Below, piece by piece: positions 14,499-21,400 of a DNA stretch of 21,400 nt (positions are counted from its first letter, which is position 1; every line of letters begins with the position of its first letter). The notes beneath the pieces were generated by a model, which was not told the origin of the DNA, did not search any database, and worked only from the letters and a program-made list of their open reading frames with translations. The translations under genes were made by a program, and so were the position numbers. Origin of the DNA: JAAYCU01 sp964642815 (GTDB taxonomy: Bacteria; Planctomycetota; Phycisphaerae; UBA1845; PWPN01); NCBI GenBank assembly GCA_964642815.1, contig CAZXSA010000068.1, positions 1-21,400 on the forward strand, given 5' to 3'.

Positions 14499-17400
14499 AT
14501 GGATACCGAGCAACAGTTGCGACCATATGATTTCCAGCCTCCCGGATGGCGACGCTGGAGCTTGCGCGTTTTCAGCGGGGTTCTGCTTGTCATTTCCGTC
14601 GGCTACCTGGCCCTGCCTCTGTGGCTCCCCACGGGCTGGGTCTCCCGACAACTTGCCAGTCAGTTATCCCTGGACTTCAAACGCCCCGTAACCATCGGCC
14701 GCATCGAGGTCGGCTGGATCAAAGGCGTTATCATTCATGATCTGACGGTGTCCGAGCGACCGGGCTGGTCCAACCCCGCCCTTGTCCGGGTCGAGCAGGT
14801 CCGTTGCGCCTTTGCGCCTCTGACCATGTTGTTCCATAAACGGCTACCGCAAATCGATGTTCGAACTCCCCAACTCTGGCTGGCAATCGATGAGCAGGGT
14901 CGTTTGAATATCGATGACCTCGACGAGCCGCGTCCCGGCCGGCGTCTGCCCTCCTTGAGCTACCTGGTAAACGATCTCGCCTGCCATGTTCAGACTCCCG
15001 AAATAACCCAGACCTTCAAAATTGATCGCTTGACCTGCCGATTGGACCCTCAAACCGGCCGTCTGCGTTTGTTCAGCAAGGCTCAGGTTGATCGTCCGCG
15101 AATTCCCGGCGGCATCGGACGTCTTGTCTTTTCCGCCGAAGTCCTGGTCCCTCGTCTGCGGCAGGATGTCAGGCTCGATGGAGAAGTCAACCTCGAATGG
15201 ACTGATCTGACCCTGGCCGACCTGCCCGTACCGCTGGCCACCCGTCTGCCGGTTGAACAGGTCGATGGCCTCAGTACCGGACGACTCAAACTCAACACGC
15301 GCCCCGACCTGGATATCGATTTCGATTTCTTTCTTATCCTTAAGGGGGTTAAGATTCTGCGTCCAGGCATACCCTCGCCGGTCCAAGTTCCTGATGCCGA
15401 GCTGACCTGTAACGGCCACTGGGATCCCGTCACCGAGGAGCTCAATATGCACGATTTTGAGTACCTCACCCCGGGCATCCATCTTCATCGGCTCGCCGGC
15501 CAGAGCGGCCCGGTCATGGCTGTCGATCGTGGTGGTCAAACGCCCTTCCGGCTCCAGCTTGGAGGTCAAGTCCGCGACTGGCTTGCCCTCCGTCGCGAGT
15601 TCCCGGAAATTGATATATTTGCCCGTCGCCTGAACACGACAATTAGCGGACAAGCGAATTTCTCGTTTCAATTCGAGCAACAGCGTGCCCGAGACCAGCT
15701 GCGGGTCGCCATCGACGCCGGGCAGTCGTGCTGGAATATTCCTCATCCGCGCGGCGCTTATTTAGATGCCCCCGTCGGTATCTCCAAGAGTCTCTATATC
15801 GATATTGTTCATGACCAGTCCGGACCGGAAACGCTGATGTCCACCGTGGCCCTCGATATCGGGCGATGCGCTTTGACCGCCGAGAGCCGATGGGCCACCG
15901 ACACATCCGAACCGCCTGCCGAGGATTCGGCCTTGAATCTTTTACGCTGGCTGCCCAACGCGCAGTTTCGCATGACCCTCGAAACCGAGGATATGCATGA
16001 TCTGCGTATTTTGAGTCCTTTACTAGGATGCATCGAGGGTGTCGAGCAGTGGCAAGGTCCAGTGCAAATGACCGCCTTGCTCCAACCCCAAGCCAATGCC
16101 GCCCGACTGGAATTGACCATCGCCATGACCCCTGACAGCTCCTTTGCCCTTGGCCCGTTTTTTAACAAACAGCCGGGCGAAACCTTATCCTTCGACGGGG
16201 GTCTGCAATTGCCCTATATGGACTCGACTTGTCTGAGCGATTTCTGGCTCGACCTCCAAGTCGGTCCCGCACGTCTGGCTTTGGATCGAAACCAGACTCG
16301 CTTCGAGTATTCGTTCGGTAACCCGACATGGCCTTCCTCCTCCAAGTCCGCCCACGTCGAGGCCCGATGTGTCCTTCCCCTGAAATTAGAGAAGGTCGAG
16401 AAACTACTCGATTTGTTCCCCGTGGTCAGGCATGCTCTTCAGCGCGACGGCTCCCACCCCCTGGCCGGTGACGCGGAAGTCATTTGTAACAGCCGTCTTT
16501 CCTATCGCCCCGCCGATTGGCTTGTGTGTAACGAAATATCTATCATCGCCGACCATCTCGATATTCACTGGAGCCCATGGCTGAAAAAACCGGCAGGGAC
16601 GCCCCTGACGGTTACCGGTGGCTATCAATTACGCGACCTTGATGACCAATGGGAACATCTGGTGCGCGCTACCGTCACTCGGCCTGGCGGCCGGCTCTCC
16701 GCCTCCGCTCTCTTTGCCCATGCGGAATCCGACTCGGATGCGGATGCGGATGATCTCGAGCACCTCAATATCGCGTTGGAGCTATCCGAAATCACCGACT
16801 GGCTTGTCCTGTCACCGACTCTGGCGGATCTTTGCGAAGCCTGGGATCCGCGCGGAGCATGTCGGCTTCAAATCGAAAGTCTCCTGCTCAATGATCGACA
16901 AAAAGTTACGCTTGCCCTCGACGGAACCGGCGCGGAATGGCGAATCCCCGGCCCGTCCCCGTTTCAGAAGCCATCCGGTATGCCCGCGGATGCCCATTTG
17001 ACCTTCCTTGCGAGACCCAATCCGACCAGGCCAAACCTTCAGGAATGGAAACTGGTTCGCGGCGATGCTCGCCTGGGAGGCTTGTGCCTCGATGACCTGG
17101 GCGGCATGGCCATCCTTTCCACCCCTCCTCCCCGCTTTGCCGGCCGTCGTGAATGGAGCAGTCGTCCCGTTGTCCGATCGGTTCAACTGCGTACCGCCGG
17201 GCGGGTTCTGTTCGACGATCCCGTTATTCAGTTACATCCTTACTTATCCGACGTCCGTCGCCAATTCGATCTGGGTGGAAGCGCGGGTTGGGAAGCCCTT
17301 ATCGAAATCACCCCACATACGATCGACCTTCTCGGACTGCTTGATGCGCATAAAACCACGTTTTGTATCCCCGTTAATAATCATGTTCTTTCTGAACTGC

Positions 17401-18869
17401 ATAAACCAGCGTCCATGCCCGCATTGCTCGCTTTCAATTTGACCATGAATCATTCCGAGCCGGCCGGCGGACAAATCCAGCTCCACGAGCTGAGCCTGAA
17501 CCTGGCCGGCAACACGTTTTCAACCGAGGGATTGATTCGCCTCGGTGGCCCGTCGACAAATTCCGCTATGACCGATGAAAGCCGATTATCCTTGCATGTG
17601 GATTTGGCGAATCCGCACGGCCTGCTTCCCCTGATTCCCAAGGAGGAGATCGCCGTTCTCGACGGGGCCGTACGGGCCGAGACAAATCTGATCGTTGATC
17701 CGCATGGACCGCGAATCAGTGACGGTCAACTATGCTTCGACGATTTTGCCATCACCCTCGACGGCGAACCACTGCGCCTCAACGGCCGTCTGGCCAGAGA
17801 GCCATCCGGGCGGATCGATCTTATCGATCTTCAAGGGACTTGGGGGCCCTCGCGAATCACGCTTTCCGGGCAAGTCTATCCCCCCGGCCATCCTTCCGAG
17901 GGCCATCTTGGAGTCGCTGGCCCTTGCCTCGATATCACCGATCTTCGCCGTCGGCTGGAGTCGCTTCCCTGCTCGCCGTTACCGACAACCGAAACGCAAC
18001 CGGACGATTCGCCCAACCGTTTGCGTCGATGGTTTACCATACTCGGACAAATGAATCTCACCGCCACCGCTTATATCGATACGTTGAGGGTGGTTTTGCC
18101 ACCGGAGGTCAGTGTTTCAACCGACGCCCTTGTCCAATATCTCACCTTGCGTAACGGGCAGGCCGATCTACAGTTCCGGAGCCTTCTCGACGGCGGGTTT
18201 GTTACCGGCGGTTTCAAGACCAATGTCGCGGCCGCCGACCCCTTGTACCACTTGACCTATGAGGCCCTCAAGATACCACCCGGCCCGGTGACCGAAAGCT
18301 ACCTCGACAAGATGTTCATAGGCATGACGGCCACCGGGCCACTGACGCTCATCGACGAAACTTATCAGAAATTCTTCCCTGCTCCCGGCGAATTGAATTT
18401 CGAGGTCGGACAAGGCGAGCTGATTATCGAAGGTGGGGTTGTCGAGGGCCGCGCCGCTCCCCTTTGGATGACCAACGTTTTCCCTCGTCTCAATCTCGCC
18501 CAGTTCGATTTCTCGTATATGCATTCCTGGTTCGAGAAATTTCGCGACGGAACCATCCGACACCAGATCATCTACCAGGGACGTTATTACAATATTTATT
18601 CTGTAGGGAATAATTATCCCGATCGACGCATGGACTACGAGGTGGGCATCGACTTCATGGCCGACTTTGACAGCCAATACTGGGCCGAATCCGGCCAGGG
18701 ACGAATTCCTCTCTTTCGCAAGACCGGATTCCTCCGCGACGACGGAAGTCTTGCCGACGAAGTTGTTACCTATGTGCCGCAACGCTTCATCTGGAATTTC
18801 TTGACGCGAAACAATCCCGTCTTTACCATCTACCATGCCATCCGCAAACGAATTTTAGGCGAATCATGA
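14499..18869 (+). CDS. giant AsmA-like envelope protein
   Basis: A 1456-residue protein with one N-terminal membrane anchor (about residues 22-44, VFSGVLLVISVGYLALPLWL) and a very long beta-rich extracytoplasmic part. Directly after the anchor come SRQLASQLSLDFKRPVTIGR and an IHDLTVSERPG-type segment, the usual opening of AsmA/TamB/YhdP-like proteins, a superfamily implicated in lipid or outer-membrane protein transport between membranes. The C-terminal part (from about 1210: LRNGQADLQFRSLLDGG, later LTYEALKIPPGPV and MDYEVGIDFMADFD) fits the AsmA C-terminal region. An acidic stretch ESDSDADADD lies near 742-751. I start at 14499 because the membrane anchor and a promoter fit; the frame stays open upstream across the divergent region, and no good ribosome-binding site is seen. 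The exact cargo is unknown. Confidence 0.85.
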   Translation: MDTEQQLRPYDFQPPGWRRWSLRVFSGVLLVISVGYLALPLWLPTGWVSRQLASQLSLDFKRPVTIGRIEVGWIKGVIIHDLTVSERPGWSNPALVRVEQVRCAFAPLTMLFHKRLPQIDVRTPQLWLAIDEQGRLNIDDLDEPRPGRRLPSLSYLVNDLACHVQTPEITQTFKIDRLTCRLDPQTGRLRLFSKAQVDRPRIPGGIGRLVFSAEVLVPRLRQDVRLDGEVNLEWTDLTLADLPVPLATRLPVEQVDGLSTGRLKLNTRPDLDIDFDFFLILKGVKILRPGIPSPVQVPDAELTCNGHWDPVTEELNMHDFEYLTPGIHLHRLAGQSGPVMAVDRGGQTPFRLQLGGQVRDWLALRREFPEIDIFARRLNTTISGQANFSFQFEQQRARDQLRVAIDAGQSCWNIPHPRGAYLDAPVGISKSLYIDIVHDQSGPETLMSTVALDIGRCALTAESRWATDTSEPPAEDSALNLLRWLPNAQFRMTLETEDMHDLRILSPLLGCIEGVEQWQGPVQMTALLQPQANAARLELTIAMTPDSSFALGPFFNKQPGETLSFDGGLQLPYMDSTCLSDFWLDLQVGPARLALDRNQTRFEYSFGNPTWPSSSKSAHVEARCVLPLKLEKVEKLLDLFPVVRHALQRDGSHPLAGDAEVICNSRLSYRPADWLVCNEISIIADHLDIHWSPWLKKPAGTPLTVTGGYQLRDLDDQWEHLVRATVTRPGGRLSASALFAHAESDSDADADDLEHLNIALELSEITDWLVLSPTLADLCEAWDPRGACRLQIESLLLNDRQKVTLALDGTGAEWRIPGPSPFQKPSGMPADAHLTFLARPNPTRPNLQEWKLVRGDARLGGLCLDDLGGMAILSTPPPRFAGRREWSSRPVVRSVQLRTAGRVLFDDPVIQLHPYLSDVRRQFDLGGSAGWEALIEITPHTIDLLGLLDAHKTTFCIPVNNHVLSELHKPASMPALLAFNLTMNHSEPAGGQIQLHELSLNLAGNTFSTEGLIRLGGPSTNSAMTDESRLSLHVDLANPHGLLPLIPKEEIAVLDGAVRAETNLIVDPHGPRISDGQLCFDDFAITLDGEPLRLNGRLAREPSGRIDLIDLQGTWGPSRITLSGQVYPPGHPSEGHLGVAGPCLDITDLRRRLESLPCSPLPTTETQPDDSPNRLRRWFTILGQMNLTATAYIDTLRVVLPPEVSVSTDALVQYLTLRNGQADLQFRSLLDGGFVTGGFKTNVAAADPLYHLTYEALKIPPGPVTESYLDKMFIGMTATGPLTLIDETYQKFFPAPGELNFEVGQGELIIEGGVVEGRAAPLWMTNVFPRLNLAQFDFSYMHSWFEKFRDGTIRHQIIYQGRYYNIYSVGNNYPDRRMDYEVGIDFMADFDSQYWAESGQGRIPLFRKTGFLRDDGSLADEVVTYVPQRFIWNFLTRNNPVFTIYHAIRKRILGES
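16735..16752 (+). repeat. three tandem copies of a hexamer inside the AsmA-like gene
   Basis: CGGATG occurs three times in a row, in frame, encoding the alternating Asp-Ala part of SDSDADADD. A change in copy number would add or remove two residues without a frameshift. It is short, and stability cannot be judged from one sequence. Confidence 0.7.
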
Positions 18870-18943
18870 AAGCCTGAACCGAAACGAGTGTAGCCAAGAC
18901 CATGATTCTCCGGTTTGCATTCCTCGACAAAGGACGAATATTT

Positions 18944-20410
18944 ATGACTACCATTATCCGGAATCCTTGTTCGCAAGCATGTTCCTATCTTCGCGAAACC
19001 CTGTATGTACTTGTGGCGTTACAGCTTTCATCGTCAATCGCCCTCCCCGCGGATATGCCCTTCGTCGAGGTAAATCCCGAAACCGCGACGGCCTTTCGCC
19101 TCCGCGACACGCAACGCCCTTTCGTTGCCGTCGGCGTCAATTATTTCGACCACGAAACCGGCTGGGCCCCTAAACTCTGGAAACAGTTCGACGAATCGCG
19201 GGTGCGTCAACATTTGACCCTGATTCGCGACCAGGGTTTCAACACCATTCGAATGTTTCTCACGGTGGACTCTTTTCACTCGAAACCCGGCCAACTCGAT
19301 CCCGAGGGTGAAGCTAAATTCCGCCGGCTGTTGGCCCTCTGCCATGAACTCAAACTCTATGTCATCCCCTCCGGCCCCGATCACTGGGAAGGCCTCCCCG
19401 ATTGGCGCAAGGGCCGCGACCTGTTCGCCGACGAGACCATCCTGCGGGCCGATGAAACCTGGTGGCGACTGTTCGCCGAACGCTTTAAGGATGAACCGGC
19501 CATCCTGGCCTATGACCTTTACAACGAGCCGGTGATCCGCTGGGATACGCCGGCCATGAAGGCCAAATGGAATGAGTGGCTTGCCGGGCAATACGGCTCG
19601 GTCGACAAGATTGCCGCTGCGTGGGAAATGCCCGTCACGCAGGTCGGGACCGCCGGCGAGATCGCCGTCCCCCCCGAACAGCCCGCTCTCAACGACCAAC
19701 GGCTCTACGATTACCAGCTTTTCCGTGAATCCATCGGCGACGAATGGACCCGCCGCCTCTCCGCCGCCATTCGCTCCGTCGATCCGCACCATCTCATCAC
19801 CGTCGGCCACATTCAATGGGCCGTCCCGATTTACATTCCCGCCGTGCAGATTTACGCCGGCTTCGATCTCCACGCTAATCTGCGCCACGTGGATTTCACT
19901 ACGGTCCACTTTTATCCGATCGCGCCTCCCCAGCCGAATCAATCGCCTGAAGGTATGGCCGTAAATGCTCTCTACCTCGAAACTCTGCTCTATCTCTGCC
20001 CACGCGACAAACCTCTGATGCTTGGCGAGTTCGGCTGGTACGGCGGCGGCGATTTGCGGGTCGGCGAAAAGGTTATCCTCACGACTCAGCCCGTCGAACA
20101 TCAGCTCGCCTGGGGCGAGGAATTACTGGCCGTCAGCCGAGGCCGTCTTGCCGGATGGCTCAACTGGGCTTTTGCCGACACGGCTGCCAGTCGTGACCTG
20201 AGCCGCTGGAGCGGATGCTGGACGGAAGATCTGCAACTTAAACCCTGGGGCGAGGCTTTGGGTCGATTTGCCCGGCGGATCACGGAACAACCCGAACCGT
20301 TCCGCGAATATCCGGCCGATCTACGAGCGTTCACCTTTGATCGCCGGGCGATGGTGACCGCCCCGGAAACCGGACACCATTACCGTAATAAGCTATTGGG
20401 TGATCGGTAA
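18944..20410 (+). CDS. secreted GH5/GH42-like TIM-barrel glycoside hydrolase
   Basis: A 488-residue probable retaining glycosidase acting outside the cytoplasm. The ATG at 18944 follows AAAGGA (18929-18934) by 9 nt; another ATG at 18902 has no such site. Residues of about 17-36 form a signal peptide core (LYVLVALQLSSSIALPAD). The barrel starts with FVAVGVNYFDHE and NTIRMFL. YDLYNEP carries the likely acid/base Glu195, and LMLGEFGWYGGG carries the likely nucleophile Glu362, the usual clan GH-A pair at the ends of strands 4 and 7. An aromatic WLNWAF segment near the end of the barrel fits substrate stacking. It lies 74 nt after the AsmA-like gene on the same strand and could be co-transcribed. 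Its 3' end overlaps the convergent glycosylase gene by 18 bp. The substrate is unknown. Confidence 0.88.
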   Translation: MTTIIRNPCSQACSYLRETLYVLVALQLSSSIALPADMPFVEVNPETATAFRLRDTQRPFVAVGVNYFDHETGWAPKLWKQFDESRVRQHLTLIRDQGFNTIRMFLTVDSFHSKPGQLDPEGEAKFRRLLALCHELKLYVIPSGPDHWEGLPDWRKGRDLFADETILRADETWWRLFAERFKDEPAILAYDLYNEPVIRWDTPAMKAKWNEWLAGQYGSVDKIAAAWEMPVTQVGTAGEIAVPPEQPALNDQRLYDYQLFRESIGDEWTRRLSAAIRSVDPHHLITVGHIQWAVPIYIPAVQIYAGFDLHANLRHVDFTTVHFYPIAPPQPNQSPEGMAVNALYLETLLYLCPRDKPLMLGEFGWYGGGDLRVGEKVILTTQPVEHQLAWGEELLAVSRGRLAGWLNWAFADTAASRDLSRWSGCWTEDLQLKPWGEALGRFARRITEQPEPFREYPADLRAFTFDRRAMVTAPETGHHYRNKLLGDR

Positions 20411-21133
20411 ACCAAGTCGGGTCATAACCTGTTTCAAGTCGCTCCAGGCCTTGCCTTTTTCCGGTGGGTTGCGCAAGAGATACGCCGGGTGAAAAGTCGG
20501 CATCAATGCGGTTGGCTCCCCTACCGCCGATGATCCGGAGGTATGGTATTCCTGCCATACCCCGCGGAGCCGGCTAATGCCCTCCTTGGTCCGTAACAAC
20601 GTCTGGGACGCCGGCTTACCGAGAGCAACAATGACTTCCGGCCGGATGATCCTTAGCTGCTCGTCAAGGTAAGGCCAGCAATTCGATATTTCGTCCGGGG
20701 CCGGGTCACGGTTTTCAGGGGGGCGACATTTGAGGATGTTGCAGATATACACCTCGTCGCGGGTCAAACCCATGGCCTCGATCATCTTGGTCAACAGTTG
20801 GCCCGCCCGGCCGACAAAAGCCAGCCCCTGCTGATCTTCATCGTGTCCCGGGGCCTCGCCCACGAATACCAACCGGGCGGCCGGGTTTCCCTGTCCTGGG
20901 ACCGTTTTGGTGCGGGTGGTCGCCAGTCCGCATCGGGTACATTGGCTGACCCGCTCATTGATCGCGGCCAACGCAGCTTGCCGTTCGGCCAACTGTTCGG
21001 CGGTCAAAGTCTGGAGCTTTCTGACCACCAGACGTGGCGCTCGTAGCGGTGTCTCATTTATGCCCAAAGATATATCGGTTTCAAGGTAGCGGATGACCGC
21101 TCCACGCGCGTCTGATTGTGGGTTTCGAGTCAT
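20393..21133 (-). CDS. family 4 uracil-DNA glycosylase
   Basis: Removes uracil from DNA as the first step of base-excision repair. The 246-residue protein has an extra N-terminus of about 55 residues before the catalytic fold. The four cysteines expected to hold a 4Fe-4S cluster are present: Cys65 and Cys68 (CTRC), Cys136 and Cys152. Motif 1 is GEAPGHDED (92-100) with the GEAPG form typical of family 4, followed by GLAFVGRAGQLL (103-114), CRPPENRDP (136-144) and the catalytic-loop motif HPAYLLR (215-221). No ribosome-binding site is visible at the ATG; a possible promoter ends 9 nt before it, so the message may be almost leaderless. The gene is convergent with the hydrolase and overlaps its last 18 bp. 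Identity is secure; the exact start is less so. Confidence 0.95.
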   Translation of the reverse strand: MTRNPQSDARGAVIRYLETDISLGINETPLRAPRLVVRKLQTLTAEQLAERQAALAAINERVSQCTRCGLATTRTKTVPGQGNPAARLVFVGEAPGHDEDQQGLAFVGRAGQLLTKMIEAMGLTRDEVYICNILKCRPPENRDPAPDEISNCWPYLDEQLRIIRPEVIVALGKPASQTLLRTKEGISRLRGVWQEYHTSGSSAVGEPTALMPTFHPAYLLRNPPEKGKAWSDLKQVMTRLGLPITQ

Positions 21134-21142
21134 GGTCCCAGA

Positions 21143-21171
21143 GTTCTATGGTCCCTCCCCCCTGCCGTCAA
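21143..21171 (-). promoter_or_regulatory. candidate near-leaderless promoter of the glycosylase gene
   Basis: On the minus strand TTGACG (21171-21166), a 17-nt spacer and TAGAAC (21148-21143) match at 5 of 6 and 4 of 6 positions. The -10 box ends 9 nt before the ATG at 21133, so transcription would start within a few bases of the start codon. The lack of a Shine-Dalgarno sequence agrees with this. Confidence 0.35.
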
Positions 21172-21298
21172 TCCCCCCACCGGCTTGCTTTGGGGCCATT
21201 TTTGAACAGGATACGGCGACAAGGTCCGGTAGACACCCTAATCGGATTAAAAGTGTCGATTTTTACTATTTCGTACTTGCCTCGACAGGTCCGAGACC

Positions 21299-21400
21299 TT
21301 ATATTAACGGTATCGAACGATTGATGGGCGCGCCTTGCGCTCCTTTCTCAGGCCGGTACTTCACCAGGCCGGTCCGAATCGTTCCTTTTCCAGCACCATA
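21299..21400 (-). CDS. possible C-terminal fragment of an unidentified gene
   Basis: On the minus strand a frame is open from the window edge for 33 codons and ends with TAA at 21301-21299; the visible part includes RTGLVKYRPEKGAQGAP. It would be the end of a gene upstream of the glycosylase gene, 165 nt away. I do not recognise it, and an open frame of this length is not unusual by chance. A 9-base direct repeat, CAGGCCGGT, occurs twice inside it (near 21350 and 21366). Confidence 0.22.
   Translation of the reverse strand, partial: YGAGKGTIRTGLVKYRPEKGAQGAPINRSIPLI

Noticed and set aside
19034..20101. 355-codon antisense frame inside the TIM-barrel hydrolase
   Set aside because: The catalytic motifs are on the plus strand; the antisense translation is a composition artefact.
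1..21400. CRISPR array, insertion sequence, prophage or defence island
   Set aside because: No regularly spaced repeats, transposase, integrase, terminal inverted repeats or known defence-gene motifs were found in the protein-coding frames.

Overview
The window looks like a piece of a metagenome-assembled chromosome from a Gram-negative bacterium of moderately high GC, most likely a planctomycete of the Phycisphaerae type. That placement is inferred from gene content: a large secreted PQQ-repeat propeller protein ending in a malectin-like domain, a PEGA lipoprotein, a giant AsmA-like protein, secreted glycoside hydrolases, and lysS running into a LolC/LolE-type permease. No ribosomal or other marker gene confirms it. 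A scaffold gap of exactly 100 N (3344-3443) lies inside a tRNA gene, so linkage between the left 3.3 kb and the rest is only as good as the scaffolding.

Left block (1-3497, all minus strand). Read in the direction of transcription: a proline tRNA (CGG) cut by the gap, a small GIY-YIG nuclease, an AAC(3)-family acetyltransferase, a compact promoter-to-terminator unit that looks like a small RNA or a leader, lysS, and the first 45 residues of a LolC/LolE-like permease. The 524 bp between the acetyltransferase and lysS holds the best promoter and the best intrinsic terminator of the window, plus two mutually exclusive hairpins close to lysS.

Middle block (3809-13790, plus strand). A giant MscK/MscM-type mechanosensitive channel is followed by a promoter with a perfect TATAAT box and two closely linked genes for exported proteins: an 805-residue six-hairpin glycosidase-like protein and a 1292-residue protein with the order PQQ propeller, SAM-methyltransferase-like Rossmann fold, PQQ propeller, malectin-like domain. 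The second gene starts 26 nt after the first, or overlaps it by 4 nt if its upstream ATG is used.

Right block (13859-21400). A PEGA lipoprotein gene (minus) and a 1456-residue AsmA-like gene (plus) diverge from a 205-bp region with a candidate promoter in each direction. The AsmA-like gene is followed by a secreted GH5/GH42-like TIM-barrel hydrolase, whose end overlaps by 18 bp the end of a convergent family 4 uracil-DNA glycosylase gene. The last 100 bases may hold the C-terminus of another minus-strand gene.

Taken together this is mostly cell-envelope and carbohydrate biology (lipoprotein sorting, osmotic channel, envelope lipid or protein handling, exported sugar-active proteins) with a few housekeeping genes. 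I saw no CRISPR array, insertion sequence, phage module or recognisable defence system. The two points most worth following up are the exported propeller/methyltransferase/malectin fusion with its partner, and the RNA unit upstream of lysS.
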